Shown in pieces: positions 50,475 through 59,480 of a DNA stretch of 64,000 nt. This stretch comes from Hydrocarboniphaga sp965279055 (GTDB lineage: Bacteria > Pseudomonadota > Gammaproteobacteria > Nevskiales > Nevskiaceae). Location of the stretch: assembly GCF_965279055.1 (NCBI RefSeq), contig NZ_OZ257125.1, positions 4,340,001 through 4,404,000 of the forward strand, read 5' to 3'. Under the pieces are notes generated by a model that was not told the origin of the DNA, made no database searches, and saw nothing but the letters and a program-made list of their open reading frames with translations. Position 1 is the stretch's first letter, and every line of letters starts with the position of its first letter. Made by a program: the position numbers and the translations under genes.

Positions 50475-51653
50475 ATGTCGCAAGCGTCGCTGGGTGGTAA
50501 GTCCTTGGCTTTGGGCCGCCGCAAGGCCGTGGGCTCGGACCGGGCCAGGCAAGACGCCGCGGCATCGCGCGACCATCGCATCGAGCTGACGCGGCTGTCG
50601 ACCCGGTTGCTGTTCGCCAGCTCGGCGCTGTTCTCGCTGGCCGCGGCCCTGATGGTGGCGACGCTGGTCAGCCCGGCCGCCGACAGCGGCCTATACCTGA
50701 GCCTGATCGTCATCCTGGCGTCGAGCATCGGCGGCGGCGTGTCGCAGCGAGCCGCCGCGGGCATCGCCGAGACCGGCGCTGCGATCGCGATCGCCGGCGT
50801 CGGTTTCGGCATCCTCGCGCTCTCCAGCCTGTGGTTTGCCAGCAGCACGCCGTTTTCCTCGTACTTTCTGGTGATTTTCATATTCGGCGCACTGGCACTG
50901 AGCGGCGTGCGCTCGGAACATCTGCTCCCTCTGGCGCTGGGGCTGCTGGCAATCGACTCCGGGCTCGCCTACCTGCGTCACGGCTGGACTCTGCCCGCCC
51001 ACCTGAGCCTGCTCGGCGACGCGACCGCGGCACTGGTCGGCAGCGCGACCTCACTGCGTCTGCAGAGCCTGCATCGCCACGACTGGGGGCGGACGCGCGA
51101 AGCGCTGGAAGACCCGCTGACCGGCCTGAGCAACCGCCGCGCGTTCCAGCGCGCCGGCGAACAGTTGCTGGCGCATGCGCGACGCGAGCAGCGGCCGGTG
51201 ACCCTGGCGCTGATCGATGTCGACCGATTCAAGAAGGTCAACGACGAGCACGGTCACGCCGCAGGTGACGCGGCGCTGCGCTCGGTCGCCGACAGCCTCA
51301 AGCGCTTTGCGCGGCGTCCGCTGGACTGCGTGGTGCGCCTGGGCGGCGACGAGTTCGCGGTGCTCTGGTACGACCTGGGGCCGGCCGAGGCGCGCAAGCG
51401 CTGCGCCGCGCTGGTGAAGGCAATCGAAGCCAAGACGCTGGGCCCACAAGCAGCGCATCCGAGCATCAGCCTCGGTGCCTGCACCGGACGCAGCGCGACC
51501 CTGGAACTGGCCGACCTGCAGCGACGCGCCGACCTAGCGCTTTACCAAGTCAAGCATGCGGGAGGCAACGCGGCGCATGTGGTGACCGCGGTCGGTTCCA
51601 GGCGCCGCCCCGCCAACCGCGGCGGCCACCCGCACACGCGCTCAGCGGCGTGA
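50475..51653 (+). CDS. Diguanylate cyclase with membrane domain
   Basis: A 392-residue protein. About five hydrophobic helices occupy residues 40-190 (LLFASSALFSLAAALMVATLVS, GLYLSLIVILASSIGGG, IAIAGVGFGILALSSLWF, YFLVIFIFGALAL), and a GGDEF domain covers about 210-375. The active-site GGDEF is at 290-294, and the RPLD inhibitory I-site (281-284) sits five residues upstream, so product feedback inhibition is expected. DPLTGLSNRRAFQRA marks the domain start and VDRFKKVNDEHGHAAGD the metal-binding region. It would make cyclic-di-GMP from two GTP; the membrane part has no recognised sensor family. Confidence 0.93.
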   Translation: MSQASLGGKSLALGRRKAVGSDRARQDAAASRDHRIELTRLSTRLLFASSALFSLAAALMVATLVSPAADSGLYLSLIVILASSIGGGVSQRAAAGIAETGAAIAIAGVGFGILALSSLWFASSTPFSSYFLVIFIFGALALSGVRSEHLLPLALGLLAIDSGLAYLRHGWTLPAHLSLLGDATAALVGSATSLRLQSLHRHDWGRTREALEDPLTGLSNRRAFQRAGEQLLAHARREQRPVTLALIDVDRFKKVNDEHGHAAGDAALRSVADSLKRFARRPLDCVVRLGGDEFAVLWYDLGPAEARKRCAALVKAIEAKTLGPQAAHPSISLGACTGRSATLELADLQRRADLALYQVKHAGGNAAHVVTAVGSRRRPANRGGHPHTRSAA

Positions 51654-51701
51654 TCCGCCGCGCAGGCCGGGATGGCTGTGCCTGCGGATCAATGATCCAA
51701 C

Positions 51702-52373
51702 TCAGGCGGCGACGCGCACCGGCGAGCTCAGCGGGTTGGGCGCCATGATGCCGCTTTCGATCATGTCCATCGCGCTGTCGATGACCTCGTCCGGCGGCAT
51801 GCGGCCGGTCCACAGGCAGTAGCGCAGCGCCAGGAACTGGCCGATGCCGAGGATCGCCCAGGCGCGCGTGTCGGCGTCGCCCTGCTTGAAATTGCCGCTC
51901 TCGGCACCCTCGATCAGGCTTTGCGCATAGCTGCGCGCCAGCCGCTCGTGATATTCGCGGAACACGGTTTCGTCGACGAACTGCGATTCCTGCACGATGC
52001 GGTAGCGGCCCGGATAGTCCAGCGTGTAGCGCAGCAGCGCCACCAGGCCCTCGCGCTCGCCGGCGCGCCGCGTCGGTGCGGCGGCACCCGCCTTGGCGGC
52101 GAACGTGCGCAGCGCGCGGCCGATTTCGCGCACAAGCGTGATGAAGATTTCTTCCTTGCTGTGGAAGTACAGATAGAACGTACCCTGGCCGACGTCGGCA
52201 CGGGTGGTGATCGAGCTGACCGAGGCAGCATGGAAGCCGCGGGCTCCAAACTCCACTTCGGCGGCGGCAAGCAGCTTGCGCCGTGTGGCTTCGCCGCGGG
52301 CGGTCGCGGGGACGAGGGCCTTGAGCATCAACGGAGTCAGCGGCTGGTTCATGACGGTGGGCATCCCTTGCAT
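51702..52373 (-). CDS. TetR-family transcriptional regulator
   Basis: A 223-residue TetR protein. The HTH region is at about residues 26-72 (GEATRRKLLAAAEVEFGARGFHAASVSSITTRADVGQGTFYLYFHSKEEIF), followed by a ligand-binding domain with RYTLDYPGRYRIVQESQFVDETVFREYHERLARSYAQSLIEGAESG. The start is uncertain: ATG codons at 52373, 52364 and 52352 are in frame and none has a strong ribosome site. It is divergent from mprF, 236 bases away, which may be its target. Confidence 0.9.
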   Translation of the reverse strand: MQGMPTVMNQPLTPLMLKALVPATARGEATRRKLLAAAEVEFGARGFHAASVSSITTRADVGQGTFYLYFHSKEEIFITLVREIGRALRTFAAKAGAAAPTRRAGEREGLVALLRYTLDYPGRYRIVQESQFVDETVFREYHERLARSYAQSLIEGAESGNFKQGDADTRAWAILGIGQFLALRYCLWTGRMPPDEVIDSAMDMIESGIMAPNPLSSPVRVAA

Positions 52374-52609
52374 GGCAATTGGTTGGTTTACTCCGTCGCC
52401 ACGCTAAAAAAGACGCTCGCGGCGGACGGGCACTTGCCTGCATGGTGCAGAGCCCACCGATGACTGGTACCTGACTTCCGGACCAGCGGCACAATCTGGC
52501 GGAATTTCGGCCATTCAGCTCGCCGGCATCCGGTCGATCCGGGTTAATTCCTACACTCCCCTTCGTAAATCCCTACTGCCGCTGCCATACCTGCCTCACA
52601 CTTCATAGA

Positions 52610-55180
52610 ATGCGCGGCATGCAACGACTGAACCCTGGAAAGGCGCGCGCGATCGCCGCGGCCCTGATGACGCTCGGCATTTTTGCCGTCGCGCTGTTCG
52701 TGCTGGACGACAGCCTGCGCAAGCTCGACCCGGCCGACCTGCTGCTGCCACTGAAGAGCCTGTCGCTGACCCAGGTGCTGGCGGCGATCGGCTGGACCGC
52801 CGCCAGCTACTTCGCGCTGACGCTGTATGACGCGCTGGCGCTGGACATCATCGGCAAGCCGTTGCGCTACCGCCGCGTCGCCTCGATCTCGTTCATCGCC
52901 TGCGCACTGGCGCATTCGCTGGGGCTGTCGTCGCTGTCCGGCGGCTCGGTGCGGCTGCGTGCCTACTCGGCGGAGGGCCTGTCGGCCACCGACATTGCGC
53001 TGGTCCAGGGCTTGTTTTCGCTGACCTTTCTGATCGGCGCCGGGACCCTGCTCAGCGGCTCGCTGCTGCTGGAACCGCATGCGGCGGCGCGGCTGCTGCA
53101 TATCGAGCCGATCTGGACCCAGGTGGTCGGCGGCGTCGTGCTGCTGTTCGTGGTCGGCTACGCCGCGCTGGCCTCGTTCCGCCGCAAGCCGCTGCAATTG
53201 CGCAACTGGCGGATCGCGACGCCGAATCCGCCGCAGGTCGCCGCGCAGTTCCTGGTCAGCGGCTTCGACATCGCCTGCTCGGCCGCAGCGCTGTACGTGT
53301 TGCTGCCGCACGAGGTCGGCGCGCACTACCCGGCCTTCCTGGGCGTCTACGTGATTGCGGTCACGCTGGGCGCGGTCAGCAATGTGCCCGGCGGCCTGGG
53401 CGTGTTCGAGTCGGCGCTGCTGCTGTTGCTGCCGACGCCGGAGCCCGGCCCGCTGCTCGGCTCCATCCTGCTGTTCCGTGTCGTCTACTACATCGCGCCG
53501 TTCACCCTGGCGCTGCTGCTGCTGGCATCGCGCGAAGTCCGGGCGCTGCGCGCGACCTTGCGCGCGGCGACGCAGCTACGCCGCTCGTTCGAGTCGATGG
53601 TGCCTCAGGCGGTCGCGGTGGCGACTTTCGCCGCCGGCGCGGTACTGCTGATATCCGGCTCGTTGCCGGCGATCGGCTCGCGCGTCGAATGGCTGGCGCA
53701 GGCGCTGCCGCTGGGCGTGCTGGAGGCCTCGCATCTGGCCGGCAGCGCTTTCGGCGTCGGCCTGCTGATCATCGCGCGCGGGCTGTATCGCCGGCTGGCG
53801 GCGGCCTGGTGGCTGACGCTGATCCTGCTGGTCGGCGGCATTGCCGCGTCGCTGCTCAAGGGCGGCGATTTCGAGGAGGCGCTGATCCTGCTGGTGGTGC
53901 TGCTGGTGCTGGCGGTATCGCGCGATCGCTTCTACCGGCACGCACCCCTGACCGAGGCCAAGCTGTCGCCGTTGTGGCTGCTGAACGTCGGCCTGGTGAT
54001 CGGCGCCGCGATCTGGATCGGCTTCGTCGTATTCCGCGACGTGCAGTACGACGACGAAATCTGGTGGCGTTTCGCACTCGACGAAAATGCGCCGCGCATG
54101 CTGCGCGCCAGCCTGGTCGCGGTGCTGGTCGGTTTGAGCTACGGCCTGTGGTCGCTGCTCGGTTCGGCGCGCCCGGAGCCGGAAATGCCCGATGCGCTGC
54201 AGCTGGCAGCGGCGCGCGAATGCCTGAAAGTCGGCTCCGACAGCGTGCCCAACCTGGTGCTGCTTGGCGACAAGCAGATCCTGTTCAGCGATCAGCGCGA
54301 TGCCTTCATCATGTATCGCCGCAGCGGCCGTTCATGGATCGCGCTCGGCAACCCGGCCGGCAATCCCCAGCGTCACGCCGAACTCGCCTGGCGCTTTCGC
54401 GAACTTTGCGACAAGCACAGCGGCTGGTGCGTGTTCTACCAGGTCACCGCCGACAAGCTGCCGCTGTATCTGGACCTGGGCTTGTCGCTATCCAAGCTCG
54501 GCGAAGAAGCGCGCGTGCAGCTGGCCAACTTCAGTCTCGAAGGCAAGCCGCGTGCGGAACTGCGCACCGCACAGCGCAAGGGAGCGCGCGAAGGCCTGCA
54601 CTTCGAAGTGCTCGAACCCGAGCAGGTGCTGCTGCGCATGGACGAGCTGGACAAGGTTTCCCGGGCCTGGCTCGACGACAAGTCCGCCGCCGAGAAAAGC
54701 TTCTCGGTGGGCCGCTTCGACCGCGCCTACATGGGTTATTTTCCGTGCGCGGTGGCGATGCGCGGCGACGCCATCGTCGCCTTCGCCAACCTGTGGCGCT
54801 CCGGCGACGGCAGCGAGCTGTCGGTGGACCTGATGCGTTACGGTGACGACGCGCCCAAGGGCGTGATGGATTATCTGTTCGTCGAATTGTTGCTGTGGGG
54901 CAAGGAGCGCCAATACCAGTGGTTCAACCTCGGCATGGCGCCGCTCGCGGGCCTGGAACATCATCCGCTGGCACCGCTGTGGCACCGGCTCGGCCTGCTG
55001 GTGCATCGCTACGGCGAATCCTTCTACAACTTCGACGGCCTGCGTCGTTACAAGGAAAAATATCAGCCGGTGTGGCGGCCGCGTTATCTGGCCTCGCCCG
55101 GCGGCCTGGCCTTGCCGCGGATCATGCTCGACACCGCCTCGCTGATTGCCGGCGGCATGCGCGAAATGGTGCGCAAGTGA
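52610..55180 (+). CDS. mprF: Lysylphosphatidylglycerol synthase/flippase (MprF/LpiA)
   Basis: An 856-residue protein. The N-terminal half (about 1-520) has some 13-14 membrane helices forming the flippase (GLSSLSGGSVRLRAYSAEGLSA and SNVPGGLGVFESALLLLLP are family blocks). The C-terminal half (about 530-856) is the cytosolic DUF2156/GNAT-like aminoacyltransferase (WIALGNPAGNPQRHAELAWRFREL, YGDDAPKGVMDYLFVELLLWGKERQYQWFNLGMAPLAG, GESFYNFDGLRRYKEKYQPVWRPRYLA). It transfers lysine or another amino acid from aminoacyl-tRNA to phosphatidylglycerol and flips the product outward, reducing surface negative charge. The stop overlaps the acvB start (GTGA). Confidence 0.94.
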   Translation: MRGMQRLNPGKARAIAAALMTLGIFAVALFVLDDSLRKLDPADLLLPLKSLSLTQVLAAIGWTAASYFALTLYDALALDIIGKPLRYRRVASISFIACALAHSLGLSSLSGGSVRLRAYSAEGLSATDIALVQGLFSLTFLIGAGTLLSGSLLLEPHAAARLLHIEPIWTQVVGGVVLLFVVGYAALASFRRKPLQLRNWRIATPNPPQVAAQFLVSGFDIACSAAALYVLLPHEVGAHYPAFLGVYVIAVTLGAVSNVPGGLGVFESALLLLLPTPEPGPLLGSILLFRVVYYIAPFTLALLLLASREVRALRATLRAATQLRRSFESMVPQAVAVATFAAGAVLLISGSLPAIGSRVEWLAQALPLGVLEASHLAGSAFGVGLLIIARGLYRRLAAAWWLTLILLVGGIAASLLKGGDFEEALILLVVLLVLAVSRDRFYRHAPLTEAKLSPLWLLNVGLVIGAAIWIGFVVFRDVQYDDEIWWRFALDENAPRMLRASLVAVLVGLSYGLWSLLGSARPEPEMPDALQLAAARECLKVGSDSVPNLVLLGDKQILFSDQRDAFIMYRRSGRSWIALGNPAGNPQRHAELAWRFRELCDKHSGWCVFYQVTADKLPLYLDLGLSLSKLGEEARVQLANFSLEGKPRAELRTAQRKGAREGLHFEVLEPEQVLLRMDELDKVSRAWLDDKSAAEKSFSVGRFDRAYMGYFPCAVAMRGDAIVAFANLWRSGDGSELSVDLMRYGDDAPKGVMDYLFVELLLWGKERQYQWFNLGMAPLAGLEHHPLAPLWHRLGLLVHRYGESFYNFDGLRRYKEKYQPVWRPRYLASPGGLALPRIMLDTASLIAGGMREMVRK

Positions 55181-56589
55181 AGCTGCCGCGCGTCGCCGCC
55201 CTGCTGCTCGGCTGCGGTCTGATCGGAAGCGCGCTGGCATCGCCGCCGCCGGATCCGGCACGCGACGAAGTCATCGATCACGGCCGCATCGAAAAGCTGC
55301 ATCTGTACAAGCCCGAAGGCCCGGCGCGCAGCACCGCGCTGCTGTTCTCCGGCAACCAGGGCTGGGACGCGCGCGCCGAAGCCTATGCACGGGCGCTGCG
55401 CGACAACCAGACCCTGGTTGCCGGCATCGACAGCCCGGCGCTGATGAAGAAGCTCGGCGAAGACGGCGACAACTGCGAATTTCTCGACGGCGATCTCGAC
55501 AACCTGAGCCGCTTCATCCAGGCCTATACGCATCAGGACGATTATCTGCCGCCGCTGCTGCTGGGCTTCGACGATGCCGCGGCACTGGTTTTCGGCGTAC
55601 TCGCACAGGCGCCGAAGAAGAGCTTCTCAGGCGGCGTCGGCGTCGGCTTCTGCCCGCAGTCACCGCTGCATCCGCCGCTGTGCGCCGGCACCGCGCTGAA
55701 GCAGAGCAAGACCGCGAACGGCGGCAATGAAATCCTGAAGAGCTCGCGACTGCAGTCACCGTTCTTCGCCGTCATCACGCCGGCCAGCGACGCCTGCGGC
55801 GCGCGCGCTTTCATCGACGCAGTGCCGGACGCGGAAATGCGCTGGCCGGTGCGTCGCCGCTCCGGTGCGCCGAGCGCCGCCGGCGCCGCGCTGGTGGCTT
55901 ACGGCACGCTCGCCGCGAACATCGCGCCGGCGCATCGCAAGCCCGAGGCGCTGCCGGATCTGCCGCTGGTCGAAATCCCGGCGACCAACCACCTCGGCGA
56001 ACATCGCGACGTGTTCGCGGTGCTGATGTCCGGCGACGGCGGCTGGGCCGGCCTCGACGAAGAAGTAGCCGACGCGCTCGCTGCGGCCGGCATTCCGGTG
56101 ATCGGCATGGACTCGCTGCGCTACTTCTGGACCGAGCGTAAACCCGAGGACGTGGCCAAAGATCTGGACCGGCTGGTCGCGCATTACAGCGACGCCTGGA
56201 AGCGGCCGAAAGTCATGCTGATCGGCTATTCGCAGGGGGCCGACGTGCTGCCGTTCGCGCTGAACCGGCTCAGCGACGCGACCCGCGGCCAGATCGCGTT
56301 GAGCAGCGCGGTGGCGCTGTCGGAACATGCCGCATTCGAGTTCCATGTCGGCGCCTGGGCAGGACAGAGCAGTGGTCTGGAGACGATGCCGGAAGTCGAG
56401 AAACTCGCCGGCCGTCACGACTTCCAGGTCGTCTGCGGCAAGGACGACGAAGACGCGATCTGCCCCAAGCTCGATGCCAGGCGCTTCGACGTGAAAGTGC
56501 TGCCCGGCAGCCATCATTTCGACGGCAACTACGCGCTGATCGCGAAGACGCTGATCGACGGCCTGCCCACGGCATCGGCGCCACCGTGA
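55177..56589 (+). CDS. acvB: AcvB/VirJ-family periplasmic serine hydrolase (lysyl-PG hydrolase)
   Basis: A 470-residue exported protein with a signal peptide of about 21 residues (LLLGCGLIGSALA). Two related regions follow: an N-terminal part with ALLFSGNQGWDARAEAYARAL and a C-terminal alpha/beta-hydrolase with VLMSGDGGWAGLDEEVADALAAAGIPVIGMDSLRYFW and the nucleophile S352 in GYSQGAD. AcvB of Agrobacterium hydrolyses lysyl-phosphatidylglycerol in the periplasm and is co-encoded with LpiA/MprF, as here. The start is a GTG at 55177 overlapping the mprF stop. The DUF456 gene overlaps its 3' end by 4 bases. Confidence 0.9.
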   Translation: MKLPRVAALLLGCGLIGSALASPPPDPARDEVIDHGRIEKLHLYKPEGPARSTALLFSGNQGWDARAEAYARALRDNQTLVAGIDSPALMKKLGEDGDNCEFLDGDLDNLSRFIQAYTHQDDYLPPLLLGFDDAAALVFGVLAQAPKKSFSGGVGVGFCPQSPLHPPLCAGTALKQSKTANGGNEILKSSRLQSPFFAVITPASDACGARAFIDAVPDAEMRWPVRRRSGAPSAAGAALVAYGTLAANIAPAHRKPEALPDLPLVEIPATNHLGEHRDVFAVLMSGDGGWAGLDEEVADALAAAGIPVIGMDSLRYFWTERKPEDVAKDLDRLVAHYSDAWKRPKVMLIGYSQGADVLPFALNRLSDATRGQIALSSAVALSEHAAFEFHVGAWAGQSSGLETMPEVEKLAGRHDFQVVCGKDDEDAICPKLDARRFDVKVLPGSHHFDGNYALIAKTLIDGLPTASAPP

Positions 56590-57086
56590 CGCCGATGGAC
56601 CCGATGATGCAGACCCTGTTCGGCATCGTCGCGGTGCTGCTGGTGCTCGGCGGACTGGCCGGCGCGATCCTGCCGATTCTGCCCGGTCTGCCGATGGTGT
56701 TCGGCGGCCTGCTGCTCGCGGCCTGGTGCGACGGCTTCGAGCATGTCGGCAAGGTCACCATCGGCGTGCTGACCGTGCTGTTGCTGATCGGCCTCGTGCT
56801 GGACTTCGTCGCCGGCAGCCTCGGCGCGAAAAAAGTCGGCGCCAGTCCCAAAGCCGTGTTGGGCGCAACGCTGGGCAGCGTCGTCGGCATTTTCTTCGGC
56901 TTGCCGGGACTGATTCTCGGGCCTTTCATCGGCGCGGTGATCGGCGAAATCGGCGCGCGCCGCAGTCTCGATCAGGCCGCCGCCTCCGGTGTCGCCACCT
57001 GGATCGGTCTGCTGCTCGGCACCGTCGCCAAGCTGGCGCTGGGCCTGGCGATGATCGGCGTGTTTGCCTTCGTCTGGCTGATTTGA
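56586..57086 (+). CDS. DUF456 family membrane protein
   Basis: A 166-residue protein with four or five membrane helices. GGLAGAILPILPGLPMVFGGLLLAAW, VLDFVAGSLGAKKVGASPKAVLGATLGSVVGIFFGLPGLILGPFIGAVIGE are the diagnostic glycine-rich blocks of DUF456. Function unknown. The start is a GTG at 56586 overlapping the acvB stop, extending the mprF-acvB unit to four genes. Confidence 0.88.
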   Translation: MTPMDPMMQTLFGIVAVLLVLGGLAGAILPILPGLPMVFGGLLLAAWCDGFEHVGKVTIGVLTVLLLIGLVLDFVAGSLGAKKVGASPKAVLGATLGSVVGIFFGLPGLILGPFIGAVIGEIGARRSLDQAAASGVATWIGLLLGTVAKLALGLAMIGVFAFVWLI

Positions 57087-57130
57087 GACTCGCCTTTTCC
57101 GACTGTTCAACCCGATAAGGAAATCTGCAA

Positions 57131-57271
57131 ATGACCGTGCATATCGAAACCGTCCCGGTGCTGTCGCTGATCGCCGGTGTGCTGATCCTGGTGATGCCGC
57201 GCCTGCTGAACTACGTCGTCGCGCTGTACCTGATCGCGATCGGCGTGATCGGCATCCTGCACCTGCACTAA
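57131..57271 (+). CDS. DUF3096-type small membrane protein
   Basis: A 46-residue protein, MTVHIETVPVLSLIAGV at the start, with two short hydrophobic segments (VLSLIAGVLILVMP and LLNYVVALYLIAIGVIGI) joined by RLLNY. This matches the DUF3096 pattern. AAGGAAATC precedes the ATG. It follows the DUF456 gene by 44 bases, probably as the last member of the mprF unit. Too short for most gene finders. Function unknown. Confidence 0.72.
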   Translation: MTVHIETVPVLSLIAGVLILVMPRLLNYVVALYLIAIGVIGILHLH

Positions 57272-57278
57272 CCGAAAC

Positions 57279-57360
57279 CGTCATTCCCGCGCAGGCGGGA
57301 ATCCAGAGACGAAAAGTGCGACGCTCGCCGCACCGGGTTCCCGCCTGCGCGGGGATGACG
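57279..57360. repeat. Inverted repeat of the 'GTCATTCCCGCGCAGGCGGGAA' type
   Basis: 23-bp arms at 57279-57301 and 57338-57360 with a single mismatch. The left arm contains ATTCCC-N8-GGGAAT, the layout of the dRS3-like repeats widespread in Proteobacteria. It lies between the convergent DUF3096 and mltD genes and can serve as a transcript end for both. Confidence 0.9.
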
Positions 57361-57365
57361 GCCGC

Positions 57366-59255
57366 TCAACCAGCGGGCGGAATCTTCAGCTGCTGGCCGA
57401 CCTTGATCTGCCCGCGCTCGTTCAGGCCGTTGGCCGCGCGGATGTCGGCGACGCTGACCTTGTACTGCTTGGCGATTTCGCCGAGCGTCTGGCCGGAGCG
57501 CACCTTGTGCAGGCGCGGTGCGGCTTTCTTTTTCTTCTGCGCCGGCTTGGGCTCCTCGTCGCGGATGCGCTCGGCGACGACTTCGTCGTTCTGTTCTCGG
57601 GTCAAGGTCGGCTTGGATTCGCCGAGCGCGACCACCACCGGCCCGGGGCGACTTTCTTCGCGCGGCGGCACCTTCAGCACCGCACCCAGGCGCAGCTTCG
57701 GGTTGGCGTCCTTGAAGCCATTGGCGCTCTTGATCGCGGCCTGGCTGACGCCGTACTGCCGTGCAATCTTGCCGATGCTGTCGCCCTTGCCGACCTTGTG
57801 CAGCAGAAAGAAGCTGCGCTGCGTGTCGAAACGCTCGGAGCTGCCGAGTTTGGAATAGGCGACGTTGAAGGCATTGGCGTGGCCCGCCGGCACGCGGATC
57901 AAATGGCCCGGCGGCACATAGAGCTTGCCTTCGATGACTTCCGGCCGGTAGGCCGGATTGAGCCGGCGGAACACGTCGTCGTCGGCATTGCACAGCCGGC
58001 GCAGGGTTTCGTAAGGAACGTAGTTCTTGGTCTCGACGGTGTCGAAACGCAGCGGCTCGCGGCGCACGATCTCGCCGAAGTGCTGCTTCCAGTTGCGCTC
58101 GACGTCGCTGGCCGCGAGGAACTCCGCGTAGAAGTTGCGCGAGGCGAAGCCGAAGCTCTTGGCGTCGTAGCCGCGGATCAGGTCCGGCAAGCTCGTGCCG
58201 CCGGTTTCGCGCAGCCCCTTGGCGATGCCGCCGCGGCCGTGGTTGTACGCGGTCAGCGCCAGCGGCCAGGCGCCGAGCGCGGCGTAGTCGTCGCGCAAAT
58301 GGCGCGCGGCGGCGTCGGTGCTGGTCCACGGGTCGCGGCGGTCGTCGACCAGCTCGTTCAGGCGCATGTAGATCTTCGCGCTCGACGGAATGAACTGCCA
58401 CAGGCCGGCCGCGCCGACCTTGGAATAGGCGTCGACGTTGAAGCTGGACTCCACCAGCGGCAACCGTGTCAGCTGGATCGGCAGGCGGTAGCTGCCGAAG
58501 ATGCTTTCCATCTCCGGCAGATAGCTGCCCGAGGTCTGCAGCGCCAGCGCGGTGCGCTCCTTGAGGCCGCGCTGGGCGCGGAACGTACCGATCGCGTTCT
58601 TGAAGCGGTTGTCGCCGTTGACGTCGGCATACAGGCGATAGACGCGGCGCTGCTGCTCGTTCATCTGCTCCGGCGCGTTGCGCAGCTCGTGAACCTGCTT
58701 GAGCAGCCGGTCGATGCGCGCCTTGGCGTCGCTCTCCTGCGCCGCCCTGTAGCGCGACAGCTGCACCGGGCTCATTTCCAGCGCCTCGTTGCGGAAGTCC
58801 AGCACCTCGAACACCTTGTTCGGGTATTCGGTGGAGTGCACCGCGCTCTGGTTCTCCGACCACTCGCCGAACACGCGCGTCCAGAACGCGACGTTGGGCG
58901 CGAGGATGTCGTAGCGCGGGAACAGGCGCTCGTCCATCACCGGCGCCGGCGGCAGGCGGCGCACGGTGACCGCTGGTCCCTGCGCGCCGGGCGCGGTAGC
59001 GGCCGGATCGGGCGCGATCGGCGCCGGCACCGCGACCGTCGGCAGCGACGGTTCCGGCGTGGCCACCGGCGGCAGCACCGCTTCGGCCGGGACGGCCGTC
59101 GCCGACGCCGCATCCGCCGCGGCGGGGTTGACGGCAGTGGCCGGGGACGGCTGCAACGGCGCAGCGGGCGGCGGTACCTGCTGCGCCGACACGGTGCCGG
59201 TTGCCAGCAAGGTGGCGACGGATGCTGCGCGATACCAGCTAAAACTGAACGACAC
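57366..59255 (-). CDS. mltD: Membrane-bound lytic murein transglycosylase D-like, with two LysM domains
   Basis: A 629-residue envelope enzyme. A signal/anchor (about 1-25) is followed by a long Pro/Ala-rich linker to about residue 105. The SLT lysozyme-like domain (about 235-400) has the catalytic Glu in LPLVESSFN, then SKVGAAGLWQFIPSSAKIY and ALTAYNHGRGGI. Two LysM domains follow (about 495-540, VGKGDSIGKIARQYGVSQAAIKSANG; and about 583-627, VRSGQTLGEIAKQYKVSVADIRAANG). It cleaves glycan strands to 1,6-anhydro-muropeptides. There is no lipobox in the first 30 residues, unlike E. coli MltD. It is divergent from pip. Confidence 0.92.
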   Translation of the reverse strand: MSFSFSWYRAASVATLLATGTVSAQQVPPPAAPLQPSPATAVNPAAADAASATAVPAEAVLPPVATPEPSLPTVAVPAPIAPDPAATAPGAQGPAVTVRRLPPAPVMDERLFPRYDILAPNVAFWTRVFGEWSENQSAVHSTEYPNKVFEVLDFRNEALEMSPVQLSRYRAAQESDAKARIDRLLKQVHELRNAPEQMNEQQRRVYRLYADVNGDNRFKNAIGTFRAQRGLKERTALALQTSGSYLPEMESIFGSYRLPIQLTRLPLVESSFNVDAYSKVGAAGLWQFIPSSAKIYMRLNELVDDRRDPWTSTDAAARHLRDDYAALGAWPLALTAYNHGRGGIAKGLRETGGTSLPDLIRGYDAKSFGFASRNFYAEFLAASDVERNWKQHFGEIVRREPLRFDTVETKNYVPYETLRRLCNADDDVFRRLNPAYRPEVIEGKLYVPPGHLIRVPAGHANAFNVAYSKLGSSERFDTQRSFFLLHKVGKGDSIGKIARQYGVSQAAIKSANGFKDANPKLRLGAVLKVPPREESRPGPVVVALGESKPTLTREQNDEVVAERIRDEEPKPAQKKKKAAPRLHKVRSGQTLGEIAKQYKVSVADIRAANGLNERGQIKVGQQLKIPPAG

Positions 59256-59480
59256 TCAATACTCCGAAACGCACAAGACCGCTGTCCGGCGATGCTAGCC
59301 GACGCACTGCCGCCGCTCAACGCGAGCGGCTCAGCGACGCGGTAGCAGGGCCTTTACGATCATTTACAAGACCGCCGCCGCGCTGCCCGCGAGCGCGGCG
59401 CGCAGGTGGATTAAGCTAGACGCTGGCGCCGCCACGGATGGCCGCGATCATTTCTCCAGACCAGGACACTAGCGCATCCC

